A DNA stretch of 64,000 nucleotides, taken from Deltaproteobacteria bacterium. GTDB lineage: Bacteria; Myxococcota_A; UBA9160; UBA4427. The stretch is taken from contig JADJOR010000001.1 of assembly GCA_016713665.1 (NCBI GenBank), forward strand, positions 868,001 to 932,000, in the 5' to 3' direction. Positions 18,438-27,491 of this stretch are shown piece by piece (positions within the stretch are counted from its first letter, which is position 1; each line of letters begins with the position of its first letter). The translations under genes were made by a program, and so were the position numbers. The notes beneath the pieces are model-generated. The model had not been told where the DNA came from. It was given only the letters and a program-made list of their open reading frames with translations, and ran no database searches.

Positions 18438-20033
18438 ATGACGACGACCGGACCGCTCGACTGGGCGAGAATGACGATCCCGCAGACCCTCGCGCGCTCG
18501 GCCGCGACCTGGCCGAACGTCTCCGCGATCGAGGAGAACGGCGAGAAGCTCACCTTCGCGGGTCTCGCCGCCGCCGTCGAAGAGGCCGCCCGCGCCTTCA
18601 TGGCCGCCGGCATCCAGCGCGGCGACCGGGTCGGCATCTGGGCCCCGAATAGCGCGCGCTGGATCGTCGCCGCCCTGGGACTCCAGTCCGCGGGCGCGGT
18701 GCTCGTCACGCTGAACACGCGCTTCAAGGCCGCCGAGGCCGCCTACGTGCTCCAGAAGAGCGAGGCCCGCCTGCTCTGCACCGTCGGCGACTTCCTCGGC
18801 ATGAACTACGCCGACGTGATCGCGGCGCAGAAGATCGCGACCCTCGAAGGCATCCTGCTGCTCGAGGGGGAGAGCCCGAACGGCACGGCGTGGGACGCTT
18901 TTCTCGCTGGCGGCGCGGCGGTGACGCCCGCAGCCGCGAAGGCGCGGTCGGCTGAGGTGACCCCCGACGATCTCTGCGACTTCCTCTTCACGTCGGGGAC
19001 GACCGGCAATCCCAAGGCCGTCATGAGCGCCCACGGCCAGAACCTGAAGGTCTTCGAAGTCTGGGGCCGCACCGTCGGCCTGCGCGCCGGCGACCGCTAT
19101 CTCATCATCAATCCCTTCTTCCACTCCTTCGGCTACAAGGGCGGCTGGCTCGCCTGCCTGATCCACGGCGCGACCGCCCTGCCCCATGGCGTCTTCGACG
19201 TCGCCGACGTGCTCGGCCGCATCCAGCGCGAGAAGATCACGGTCATGCCCGGCCCGCCGGCGATCTATCAGTCGATGCTCGCCTTCGAGGGTCGCGCGAA
19301 GTACGACACCTCGTCGCTGCGCCTCGCGGTCACCGGCGCCGCGCCGACCCCCGTCGAGCTCGTCCATCGCATGCGCAGCGAGCTCGGCTTCCAGAGCGTG
19401 ATCAAGGCCTACGGCCTGACCGAGAGCTGCGGCACGGTCTCGATCTGCCTGCCCTCGGACACGCCCGAGACGATCGCCAACTCCGATGGCGCGGCGATCC
19501 CGGATACCGAGGTCAAGCTCGTCGACACCGAGGGCAAGGAGGTCCCGAGCGGGACGGCCGGCGAGGTCTGGGTTCGCGGCTACAACGTCATGCGCGGCTA
19601 CTTCAAGGACGAGGCCGAGACGAAGAAGGCGATCGACGCCGACGGCTGGCTCCATACCGGCGACATCGCCGTCATGGACGAGCGCGGCTACATCAAGATC
19701 ACCGACCGGATCAAGGATCTCTACATCATGGGCGGGTTCAACGTGTACCCGGCCGAGGTCGAGAACCTGCTCTTCCAGCATCCGGGCATCGCCGCCTCCG
19801 CCGTGATCGGCGTCCCCGACGAGCGCATGGGCGAGGTCGGCATGGCCTTCGTCGTCCCGCGGCCGGGCGCTTCCCTCGATCCCGCCGAGGTGATCGCCTG
19901 GAGCCGCGCGAACATGGCCAACTACAAGGTCCCGCGCTTCGTCGAGGTCGTCGACGAGCTGCCGCGCAACGCATCGGGGAAGGTCCTCAAGTACGAGCTG
20001 CGGGACCGCGTGAAGGGGAAGCTCGGGGGCTGA
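18438..20033 (+). CDS. FadD3-like acyl-CoA ligase
   Basis: 531 residues of the AMP-forming ligase family: P-loop SGTTGNPKAVM (about residue 184), YGLTESCGTVS (about 320), HTGDIAVMDERGYIKITDR (about 408) and the C-terminal catalytic Lys region NASGKVLKYELRD. The N-terminal half, including GIWAPNSARWIVAALGLQ and VTLNTRF, resembles FadD3, which activates the ring-derived propanoate (HIP) in actinobacterial steroid catabolism. That assignment rests on similarity by eye; another cyclic or branched acid is possible. AAGGAG precedes the ATG. The stop lies one base before the next ATG, so the reductase downstream is probably co-translated. Confidence 0.87.
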   Translation: MTTTGPLDWARMTIPQTLARSAATWPNVSAIEENGEKLTFAGLAAAVEEAARAFMAAGIQRGDRVGIWAPNSARWIVAALGLQSAGAVLVTLNTRFKAAEAAYVLQKSEARLLCTVGDFLGMNYADVIAAQKIATLEGILLLEGESPNGTAWDAFLAGGAAVTPAAAKARSAEVTPDDLCDFLFTSGTTGNPKAVMSAHGQNLKVFEVWGRTVGLRAGDRYLIINPFFHSFGYKGGWLACLIHGATALPHGVFDVADVLGRIQREKITVMPGPPAIYQSMLAFEGRAKYDTSSLRLAVTGAAPTPVELVHRMRSELGFQSVIKAYGLTESCGTVSICLPSDTPETIANSDGAAIPDTEVKLVDTEGKEVPSGTAGEVWVRGYNVMRGYFKDEAETKKAIDADGWLHTGDIAVMDERGYIKITDRIKDLYIMGGFNVYPAEVENLLFQHPGIAASAVIGVPDERMGEVGMAFVVPRPGASLDPAEVIAWSRANMANYKVPRFVEVVDELPRNASGKVLKYELRDRVKGKLGG

Positions 20034-20034
20034 C

Positions 20035-22119
20035 ATGACGACGGACGCGAAACGCGGCCTGCTCGATGAACCGATCGAGATCGGCCCGATCCGCCTCGCG
20101 AATCGCGTCATGATGTCGGTCCATGGCCCGCGCCTCTCCCAGACGCGCTACCTGCCCTATCTCGCCGAGCGCGCGGCGGGCGGCGTCGGCCTGATCGGCG
20201 TACCCGCCGGCATGGGCGTCGGCGAGCTGCCGCTCGGGCCCGGGCGCGCGCGGCTCGACATGCAGGGCGACTTCGATGCGGTGCCCTTCGATCCGCTCTC
20301 GAAGGAGGGCCTCGAACATCTCGATCGCACCCTGATCCCGACCTTCGCCGCCCAGGCGAAGGCGGTCCACGAGTTCGGCTGTCGCCTCGTCGGCCAGCTC
20401 TACCACCCCGGCACCAGCCGCAACCACGACGATCTCCAGCCCGCCGTCGGCCCGAGCGAGGAGCCCGACGACGAGAAGCGCCAGACGCCCCACGTCCTGT
20501 CCCTGGCGGAGATCGAACGGGTCGAGCGCGCCTACGTCGAGGGCGCGCGCCGCATCGCCGCGGCGGGCCTCGACGCCGTCGAGCTCCACGCCGCCCACGG
20601 CTACCTCTTCCAGCAATTCCTCTCGCCCGCCACGAACTTCCGAAAGGACGCCTACGGCGGCGACCTCGAGGGCCGCTGCCGCCTGCTCGAGGAGGTCGTC
20701 GAGCGCGTCCTCGCGCAGATCGGACCGGGCGTCGCCCTCGGCGTCCGGCTGACCGGGATCGAGCCGCCGGGCGGCTACGGGATCGACGAGATCGTGCGCG
20801 TCGCGAAGCGCCTCGAGGCCCGCGGCGTCGCCTATCTCAACGTCAGCGGCGGGACCTACACCGGCAACCGCCGCGGACTGACCGGCGCCTACGTCGGCTC
20901 GATCTACGAGCCCGAGACGCCCCATGCCGAAGCCGCTGCGGCGATCCGGCGGGCGGTCTCGATCCCGGTCATCGTCTCCGGCCGGATCCCCGACCTCGAG
21001 GTCGGGGAGCGCCTCGTCGCCGCGGGCATCGCCGACCTGGTCGGGCTCGTGCGGGCGCTGATCGCCGAGCCGCGCCTCGTCGAGAAGACACGCGCGGCGA
21101 GGACCCGTCGGGTAGAAGACGAGCCCCGCGCGACCGAGCCGATCGCCCCGACCCTCGGCTGCAACGAATGCCATTTCACCGCCCGCGCGGTCGTCTGCGC
21201 GACGAATCCCGCCGCCGGCAAGGAACGCGAGCTCGCCCTGCTGCCGACGGAGCGGCCGCGCCGGATCCTCGTCGTCGGCGCCGGGCCTGCCGGCGTCGAG
21301 GCCGCCTGGCGCGCCGCCGCCCGCGGCCACGAGGTCCTCCTCTGCGAACGCTCGGATCGGGTCGGCGGGATGGTCTCGCTGCTCGGCCTCGATCCCCACC
21401 GTCCGCAGTACGCCCGTTATGCCGACTATCTCCGACGGCGCCTCGACTGGGCCGGCGTCGAGCTGCGGCTCGAGACCGAGGTCGATCTCGCCTGCGTCGA
21501 CGCGGCGGCCGCCGAGGTCGTCGTTCTCGCCACCGGCGCGGAAGAGTACGTGCCGGGATTGCCAGGCGTCGCAGGCCCGCGCGACGCGCCTTCGATCCAC
21601 ACCGCGACCGCGGTCCTGCGCGGTGCATCCCTGGGCCCGCGCGTCCTCGTCGTCGCCGGGACCGACGACCAGGTCGGCTCCCTCGCGACCGCCGACCTGC
21701 TGGCGGCACGGGGGCATGCGGTGACCCTGATCGCCGAGGCCTTCTCGATCGGCGAGGGGCTCGAGAAGGCGACCCGTTATGCGCTCGTCCGAAGGCTCCT
21801 CGTCCGCGGAGTCGATCTGCGATCGCTCACGAAGCTCGTCGCCCTCGCGGACCACTCGGCGCAGGTCGTCCAGGTCTGGACCGGGGCGAGCGACACGATC
21901 CTGGCCGACAGCCTCGTCTTCGCCTGCGGTGCGCGAGCCCGGGCCGGGCTCGCGCGCGCACTCGAGAGCCGCGTGCTCGCGGGTCGCGCGGTCGGGGCGG
22001 TCGGGGGCGAGGGTCGCGAGGGTCGCGAGGTCGAGATCCACTCGATCGGCGACTGCCTCGCGCCGCGACGGATCCTCCACGCGACGCACGACGGCGCACG
22101 CCTCGCGGAGATGCTCTGA
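20035..22119 (+). CDS. Old-Yellow-Enzyme/2,4-dienoyl-CoA reductase (FadH-like) flavoprotein
   Basis: 694 residues: an N-terminal FMN TIM barrel (residues about 1-350; HAAHGYLFQQFLSPATNFR and RLTGIEPPGGYG visible), an iron-sulfur linker, and a C-terminal FAD/NAD(P) pyridine-nucleotide oxidoreductase domain opening with ILVVGAGPAGVEAAWRAAARG (about residue 412). The linker normally binds 4Fe-4S through CxxCxxC plus a distant Cys. Here it reads TLGCNECHFT...VVC, so the first cysteine is Thr and only three ligands remain. It probably reduces a C=C bond in an acyl-CoA or ring intermediate with NAD(P)H. It follows the FadD3-like ligase by one base. Confidence 0.88.
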   Translation: MTTDAKRGLLDEPIEIGPIRLANRVMMSVHGPRLSQTRYLPYLAERAAGGVGLIGVPAGMGVGELPLGPGRARLDMQGDFDAVPFDPLSKEGLEHLDRTLIPTFAAQAKAVHEFGCRLVGQLYHPGTSRNHDDLQPAVGPSEEPDDEKRQTPHVLSLAEIERVERAYVEGARRIAAAGLDAVELHAAHGYLFQQFLSPATNFRKDAYGGDLEGRCRLLEEVVERVLAQIGPGVALGVRLTGIEPPGGYGIDEIVRVAKRLEARGVAYLNVSGGTYTGNRRGLTGAYVGSIYEPETPHAEAAAAIRRAVSIPVIVSGRIPDLEVGERLVAAGIADLVGLVRALIAEPRLVEKTRAARTRRVEDEPRATEPIAPTLGCNECHFTARAVVCATNPAAGKERELALLPTERPRRILVVGAGPAGVEAAWRAAARGHEVLLCERSDRVGGMVSLLGLDPHRPQYARYADYLRRRLDWAGVELRLETEVDLACVDAAAAEVVVLATGAEEYVPGLPGVAGPRDAPSIHTATAVLRGASLGPRVLVVAGTDDQVGSLATADLLAARGHAVTLIAEAFSIGEGLEKATRYALVRRLLVRGVDLRSLTKLVALADHSAQVVQVWTGASDTILADSLVFACGARARAGLARALESRVLAGRAVGAVGGEGREGREVEIHSIGDCLAPRRILHATHDGARLAEML

Positions 22120-22222
22120 GCCCTCGGAGGCCGCGGGCGCGTCTCGATGCGGGCGCCCGTCGAGAATCGACGAACCGAAGACCGACCGGACGGTCCAGCG
22201 AACGACGAAAGGCCGAACGACC

Positions 22223-23260
22223 ATGGAGCTCGACATCATCGCCCATCCGGGCACGCTGAAAGCCTCCCAGGAGCATGCGCGGCAGGTCGAAGCGGCGGGC
22301 TTCGGCTCGATCTGGTGGACCGACTCGGGCCGCTCCGCCTATCTCGCCGCGACCGCCTCCGCGCTCGGGACCGAGCGCCTGCAGATCGGGACCGGCATCG
22401 CCGTCGCGTTCCCCCGCAGCCCGATGGTGACGGCCGGCATCGCGTGGGAGCTCGCCGCCTCGACGGGCGGGCGCTTCGTGCTGGGCCTCGGCAGCCAGGT
22501 CAAGGCCCATATCGAGCGGCGCTACAGCGCCGAGTTCGTCCCGCCCGGGCCGCGCATGAAGGAGTACGTCGAGAGCGTGAAGGCGATCTTCCGCGCCTTC
22601 GCCGGTCTCGAGAAGCTCCACTACGAAGGCCGCTACTACCACTTCTCGCTGCTGCCCCCGACCTGGAGCCCGGGGCCGATCGAGGTCCCGGCGCCGCCGG
22701 TCTACATCTCGGCGGTGCTCCCCTACATGAGCCGACTCGTCGGCGAGGTCGCCGACGGGATCCACGTCCATCCCTTCCACTCGCCCGAGTACGTGAAGGA
22801 CGTCCAGCGCAAGGCGATCGAGGAAGGCCTCGCCCGCTCGCGCCGCAGCCTCGACGCGATCACGTTTTCCTGCCCGATCATGACCGCCGTCGGCGACACG
22901 GACGAAGAGCTCGCGCGGACCCGCGAGCACGCGCGCACGATGATCGCCTTCTACGGCTCGACCCGGACCTACTCCCCCGTCTTCGAGCACCACGGCCTCC
23001 ACGGCCTCTCCGACGAGCTCCACGCCCTGCAGCAGCGCGGCGACGTCGCCGGCATGAAGGCCCTGATCACCGACCCGATCCTCGACCACTACACGGTCAC
23101 GTCGAGCTGGGACGCGCTCGCCGCAAAGCTCGTCGCGCGCTACCGAAACCTCGCACCGAAGGTGCGCGTCACCTCGTACACCGCCGCCGACGGCTGGAAG
23201 GATCCCGCCTGGCGCGAGAAGTGGTCGCAGGTCGCCCGGGCGATGCGCGCGGCGGGCTGA
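22223..23260 (+). CDS. LLM-class oxidoreductase (TIGR03617-like, probably F420-dependent)
   Basis: 345 residues beginning MELDIIAHPGTLKASQEHAR. Landmarks: GFGSIWWTDSGRSAYLAA (about residues 30-47), IGTGIAVAFPRSPM (about 58-71), GRFVLGLGSQVKAHIERRYS (about 93-112) and RMKEYVESVKAIFRAF. The pattern and length match the LLM subfamily that includes an F420-type oxidoreductase of the mycobacterial cholesterol regulon. The ATG at 22223 was chosen at the conserved start; upstream sequence is in frame by chance. It sits between the OYE-type reductase and the MaoC-like dehydratase. Confidence 0.85.
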   Translation: MELDIIAHPGTLKASQEHARQVEAAGFGSIWWTDSGRSAYLAATASALGTERLQIGTGIAVAFPRSPMVTAGIAWELAASTGGRFVLGLGSQVKAHIERRYSAEFVPPGPRMKEYVESVKAIFRAFAGLEKLHYEGRYYHFSLLPPTWSPGPIEVPAPPVYISAVLPYMSRLVGEVADGIHVHPFHSPEYVKDVQRKAIEEGLARSRRSLDAITFSCPIMTAVGDTDEELARTREHARTMIAFYGSTRTYSPVFEHHGLHGLSDELHALQQRGDVAGMKALITDPILDHYTVTSSWDALAAKLVARYRNLAPKVRVTSYTAADGWKDPAWREKWSQVARAMRAAG

Positions 23261-23279
23261 GCCGGGAGGAACGGATCGA

Positions 23280-23735
23280 TTGGCGCCTAAGTACCTGGAA
23301 GATCTCTCGCCCGGCGACACATTCGGCGGCGAGCGTCATGCGGTCGAGCGCGACGAGATGATCGAGTTCGCCCGCAAATGGGATCCCCGGCCGATCCACG
23401 TCGACGACGAGGCCGGGCGCGCGGCGGGCTTCGGATGCGCGATCGCGTCGGGCGCCTACACGACCGCGATCTTCACCCGCCTCGCCCTCGCCTCGCGGGA
23501 GGCGGACGGCGGCCACGCGGTGATCGCCGGGCTCGGCGCGACGATGTCCCTGCCGCGGCCGGTGCGGGCGAACGACGAGCTCGAGTTCCGGGCCGAGATC
23601 GTCGAGGTCCGGCCCTCGAAGAGCCGGCCCGACGCCGGCGTCGTGCGGATGCGCGCACGGCTCGTCGATCAGAACGGCGAGACCGTCTATGAATCGACGA
23701 CCGCGACGCTCGTGTCCCGGCGCCCGAAGGCCTAG
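23280..23735 (+). CDS. MaoC-like (hot-dog fold) acyl dehydratase
   Basis: 151 residues, a single hot-dog domain. The hydratase-2 motif appears as KWDPRPIHVDDEAG (about residues 36-49), keeping the Asp and His pair, followed by IASGAYTTAIFTRLA. Such proteins hydrate enoyl-CoA to 3-hydroxyacyl-CoA, often as dimers or heteromers. The start is TTG at 23280 with GGGAGGA about 10 bases upstream; no ATG or GTG precedes the conserved region. Last gene of the + strand run that began at 13448; it converges on the PQQ-type dehydrogenase. Confidence 0.85.
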   Translation: MAPKYLEDLSPGDTFGGERHAVERDEMIEFARKWDPRPIHVDDEAGRAAGFGCAIASGAYTTAIFTRLALASREADGGHAVIAGLGATMSLPRPVRANDELEFRAEIVEVRPSKSRPDAGVVRMRARLVDQNGETVYESTTATLVSRRPKA

Positions 23736-23748
23736 CGCTCCCCGATCC

Positions 23749-25785
23749 TCAGTCGCCCTTCTTCTCGTCCGGCAGCGCGTAGGCCACGAGCACGTCTCCC
23801 ATCTCGGAGATCGGGTTCGCCCCCGCCGCGATCACGACGAATTGCCGACCGCTCTCGTCGAGCCGGTAGGTCATCGGCGTCGCGTTGCCGGCGAAGGGCA
23901 GACGATCCTTCCAGAGCTCCTCGCCGGTCTCGAGGTCGATCGCGCGGAAGTACTTGTCCATCGACGCGCCGACGAAGTAGAGGCCGGTATCCGTCGACAG
24001 ACCGCCGCCGAAGGAAGGTGAGCCGTAGTCGCCCCGGAAGATCAGCCAGACGGGAAACGGCGCCACGTCGCGCAGCGTGCCGAGGCCCCGCTTCCAGCGC
24101 ACGTCGCCCGAGACGAGGTCGACGGCGGTGATGCTGCCCCAGGGCGGCGGATTGCAGGGTGCCCCGAATTGCGACGCCAGCAGCTGGCGGTGGACCGCGT
24201 ACGGCGCGCCCTTCATCTCGTAGAACTCGTTCGGGAAGACGAAGTCCTTCTCGTTCAGCTTGTCGGCCTCGGCCCGGGGAATCAGCTTGTTGATGACCGC
24301 CGCATGGGTCTGGACGACGACCATGATGCCGCGCTTCTCGTCGATCGTGACGCCGCCCCAGTTCATGCCGCCCGAGGTGTGGGGCGTCTGGATCGTGCCC
24401 TTCGTGTCGGGGGGCGTGAAGATGCCCTCGTAGCGATTGGCTTCGATGAGCTTCCGGCAGTGGTTGCGGTCGAGGAAGGTGAAGCCGAAGGCGTCGTCCG
24501 GAGACAGATCGAGCGGATGCAGGGGCTTCGGATGCGTCGGAAACGGCTGCGTCGGCGAGAGATGCTCCTCCGGCACGCCGCCCTGGGGCACGGGCCGCTC
24601 CTCGATCGGATAGAGCGGCTCGCCGGTCTCCCGGTTCAGCAGGAAGATGTGGCCCATCTTCGTCGTCTGCAGCAACGCCGGCGCGCCACCGCCCACGTTC
24701 GGCATCTGGAAGAGCGTCGGCGGGCTCGGCGTGTCGTAGTCCCAGATGTCGTTGTGGACGTATTGACGATGCCAGACGACCTTGCCGGTCTCGGCCTCGA
24801 GCGCGACGGTCGAGCTGCCGTAGTAGTCGAGCCCATTGCGCATGCCGGCGAAGAGGTCGGGCGAGGGATTGCCGGTCGGGACGTAGACGAGGCCGCGCTC
24901 GGGATCGCCGGTGATGATCGACCAGATGTTGGGCGTGCCCGAGGCGTAGTGGCGGCCAGTCGCGGGATCGGGCTTCGGGTCGTAACCCGGCGGAACGGGA
25001 TCCCACGCCCAGGCGAGCGCGCCGGTGCGAGCGTCGAAAGCCCGCACGACGCCGCCGGGCGCATCGACGCGAACGTTGTCGGCGATCAACGCGCCGATGA
25101 TCACCTTGTCCCGGATGACCTGCGGCGGCGAGGTCGGATGGTATTCCCAGGGCGGCGCCTCCCCGATGCCTTCGCGCAGCTCGACGCGACCGCTCTCGCC
25201 GAAGCCTTCGCAGGGCTTGCCCGTGTCGGCGTCGAGGGCCCAGAGATCGGAGTCCGCGGTCCCGTAGAAGATCCGCTTCGCGCAGGCCGCGCCGGGCGCC
25301 GCCTGGCCGTCTTCCCAGTACGAGACGCCTCGGCAGATCAGCGGGTACGGGCCTTCGCCGAAGCGATCCTTCAGCTTCGGATCGAATTTCCAGAGCTCTT
25401 CGCCCGTCTCGGGATCGAGGGCGAAGACGCGCATGAAGGGCGTGCAGTAGTAGAGCTTCTGGTTGACGACGAGCGGCGTCACCTGCAGCGAGGTCACCTT
25501 CGAATAGCCCGAGCCGTCGTAGTAGTCCCCGGATTCGTGGGTCCAGGCGACCTTCAGGCCCTTCACGTTCTCGCGATCGATCTGGGTCAGCGGCGAATGA
25601 TGGATCGCCCCGGAGGTCCGGCCCCAGACCGGCCAATCGCCGGTCGGTCCGTCGTAGCGGATCTCGACGTCGGGATCGGGACAACCGACGGCGAAGGCCG
25701 CGAGGAAGAGGACGACGAGGACGCGAAGCGAGAGGATGATGGATCGACGGGACGAAACGGGACGGAGCGGGCGGCGAGACGACAC
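23749..25785 (-). CDS. PQQ-dependent (glucose dehydrogenase-like) lipoprotein
   Basis: 678 residues. The N-terminus has basic residues, a hydrophobic stretch and a lipobox-like AVGC ending near residue 35, so it is probably a lipid-anchored envelope protein. The rest is an eight-bladed quinoprotein propeller: WPVWGRTSGAIHHSPL, PNIWSIITGD, VYVPTGNPSPD, YVHNDIWDYDTPSPPTL and repeated TGEELWK blade motifs. It resembles membrane glucose/quinate dehydrogenases that pass electrons to quinone, but it lacks the five-helix membrane domain of mGDH. Substrate unknown. The GTG start follows GGAGG by about 11 bases. It stands alone between convergent and divergent acyl-CoA genes. Confidence 0.88.
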   Translation of the reverse strand: MSSRRPLRPVSSRRSIILSLRVLVVLFLAAFAVGCPDPDVEIRYDGPTGDWPVWGRTSGAIHHSPLTQIDRENVKGLKVAWTHESGDYYDGSGYSKVTSLQVTPLVVNQKLYYCTPFMRVFALDPETGEELWKFDPKLKDRFGEGPYPLICRGVSYWEDGQAAPGAACAKRIFYGTADSDLWALDADTGKPCEGFGESGRVELREGIGEAPPWEYHPTSPPQVIRDKVIIGALIADNVRVDAPGGVVRAFDARTGALAWAWDPVPPGYDPKPDPATGRHYASGTPNIWSIITGDPERGLVYVPTGNPSPDLFAGMRNGLDYYGSSTVALEAETGKVVWHRQYVHNDIWDYDTPSPPTLFQMPNVGGGAPALLQTTKMGHIFLLNRETGEPLYPIEERPVPQGGVPEEHLSPTQPFPTHPKPLHPLDLSPDDAFGFTFLDRNHCRKLIEANRYEGIFTPPDTKGTIQTPHTSGGMNWGGVTIDEKRGIMVVVQTHAAVINKLIPRAEADKLNEKDFVFPNEFYEMKGAPYAVHRQLLASQFGAPCNPPPWGSITAVDLVSGDVRWKRGLGTLRDVAPFPVWLIFRGDYGSPSFGGGLSTDTGLYFVGASMDKYFRAIDLETGEELWKDRLPFAGNATPMTYRLDESGRQFVVIAAGANPISEMGDVLVAYALPDEKKGD

Positions 25786-26024
25786 GATGCGACGAACCTC
25801 CGGACGTCATCGCAGCGACGTCCCATCGCGACGATAACAGAGCGCGCCCTCGCCGGGAGCGCTCGGCGGCGGGTTTCCGAGGCCCGTCCCGGTCGCCGTC
25901 CGACCCCACCTCTCCGGGATCGCGCACTTGTCGGAGACCCGGGGATCGTGTGAGAATGCGCCCGGCTTCCTCCACGAACGACCGCCCCCGGCGAGCCCGC
26001 GCGGGTCCCACGAAAGAGCGCACC

Positions 26025-26780
26025 ATGCCGTACAAGAACATCCTCCTCGACGTCGAGGACGGGATCGCGACGATCACCCTGAACCGCCCCGAGAAGCTCA
26101 ACGCCTACACGACGGAGATGGGCGAGGAGTTCACCCGGGCCTTCCGCGCCCTCGAGCGCGATCCGAAGATCCGCGCCGTCATCATGACCGGCGCCGGTCG
26201 GGCGTTCTGCGCGGGGGCCGACCTCGAGCACCTCGCGGCCCACGCGAAGGGCGAGAACGTCTCGAAGGGTCCGCGCCTCGGCGAGGAGGATTTCCTGCGC
26301 CAGCTGCCCCTCGAGATGCGCGCGGCCTCGAAGCCCGTCCTCGCCGCGATCAACGGCCACGCCGTCGGCGTCGGCATGACGATGGCCATGCCTGCCGACG
26401 TCCGGATCGCCGCCGACGACGCGAAGCTCGGCTTCGTCTTCGGCCGCCTCGGGATCCTGCCCGGCCTCGGCTCGACGCATCTGCTGCCCCAGCTCGTCGG
26501 CATGGCCCGCGCCCAGGAGCTCGTGCTCACGGCGAAGAAGATCCTCGGCACCGAAGCCGCGGCGATCGGGCTCGTCAACAAGGCGGTGCCCGCGGATCAG
26601 GTCCTCCCGACGACGCGGGCGATGGCGAAGGAGATGGCCGAGATCGATCCGATCGTGCTCGCCTTCGCGAAGCAGGCGCTCCAGTTCGGCGCCGCCCACA
26701 CGATGGCCCAGGCCATGAAGAACGAGCAGAGCGAGAGCGCGCGCCTCAAGGCGGCGCGCGAGAACGCAAAGGCGCGCTAG
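26025..26780 (+). CDS. Crotonase-family protein lacking both hydratase glutamates
   Basis: 251 residues. The crotonase fold is clear: RAFCAGADLEHLA (oxyanion hole, about residues 61-73), INGHAVGVGMTMAMPADVRI (about 107-126), and GILPGLGSTHLLPQLVG. Against rat enoyl-CoA hydratase, the two catalytic Glu positions are Thr (in GMTMAM) and Phe (in LGFVFGRLG). Classical hydration is therefore unlikely; an isomerase, hydrolase or other crotonase reaction is more probable. The ATG at 26025 was chosen for the conserved MPYKNILLD start. The TAG stop overlaps the convergent Nudix stop within CTAG. Confidence 0.88.
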   Translation: MPYKNILLDVEDGIATITLNRPEKLNAYTTEMGEEFTRAFRALERDPKIRAVIMTGAGRAFCAGADLEHLAAHAKGENVSKGPRLGEEDFLRQLPLEMRAASKPVLAAINGHAVGVGMTMAMPADVRIAADDAKLGFVFGRLGILPGLGSTHLLPQLVGMARAQELVLTAKKILGTEAAAIGLVNKAVPADQVLPTTRAMAKEMAEIDPIVLAFAKQALQFGAAHTMAQAMKNEQSESARLKAARENAKAR

Positions 26781-27415
26781 TCGGCGTCGGCCCAGGGCAT
26801 GAACGGGATCGGCCGCCCGATCCGCGACATGAACTCGTCCATGAACTTGTACGTGATGCCCCAGAGCACGGGCGCCCGCGGATCGTCGAGCAGGCGGACG
26901 GTCGGGAGCGCCATCGCGTGCTCGAGGTAGGTGAAGGTCTTCAGCGCCTGGCGCTCGGGGTCCGTCAGGTGGGGAAGCGGTGACCAGAACGCCTCGCGGA
27001 TCTCGTGGTTCGGCTTGAGCACCGGATCGTCGCTCTCGAGCGCGGGATCGAGGGCCGGGCCGAGCGCATAGACGAAGGCCGAGACGCAGATCGACTCCGC
27101 GTGGCCCGGGACGTCGGAGAGCTGGCCGAGCAGGCGCGCACCCGTCAGATCGAGCTCGAGCTCTTCGAGCGTCTCGCGCTCGGCGGCCATCCGCGGCCCG
27201 GTATCCGTCGGGTCGATGCGACCGCCCGGAAACGCGAGATGCCCCGACCAGGGATCACCCTCGTGCTCGGCCCGGCGGATGAAGAGCGCCTCGAGATCGC
27301 CGCCCCGCTCCCGCAGCACGAGCGCGACCGCCGCCCGCGTCGAATGGCTCGCCGTCGAGAGCTCGGGCCGCGAGGCCGATAACCGGCTCGCCACTTCGTC
27401 GATCGTGCGCGCCAC
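26777..27415 (-). CDS. Nudix hydrolase, CoA pyrophosphatase-like
   Basis: 212 residues. The Nudix box is HLAFPGGRIDPTDTG followed by AAERETLEELEL (about residues 59-87). The REx2EE core is intact, but the Gly two residues after it is Glu. Length and the SGHLAFPGGR opening resemble NudL/NUDT7-type CoA pyrophosphatases, which would fit the CoA-rich neighbourhood, although their extra CoA signature could not be confirmed by eye. The GTG start has GAGGAG about nine bases upstream. It ends on a 4-bp overlap with the convergent crotonase. Confidence 0.82.
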   Translation of the reverse strand: MARTIDEVASRLSASRPELSTASHSTRAAVALVLRERGGDLEALFIRRAEHEGDPWSGHLAFPGGRIDPTDTGPRMAAERETLEELELDLTGARLLGQLSDVPGHAESICVSAFVYALGPALDPALESDDPVLKPNHEIREAFWSPLPHLTDPERQALKTFTYLEHAMALPTVRLLDDPRAPVLWGITYKFMDEFMSRIGRPIPFMPWADAD

Positions 27416-27491
27416 GCGCGATTCTCCTCGCGGCCCCTCGCCCGCTCCGCATCCGGGTCACCGCCTCGCGCGGCCCCGCCCGCTCCGCTCC

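Noticed and set aside
14595..20111. A 1838-codon open frame on the minus strand opposite the acyl-CoA gene run
   Set aside because: It is antisense to six well-identified genes, is Arg/Ala/Asp-rich without domains, and is expected by chance in very GC-rich coding DNA.
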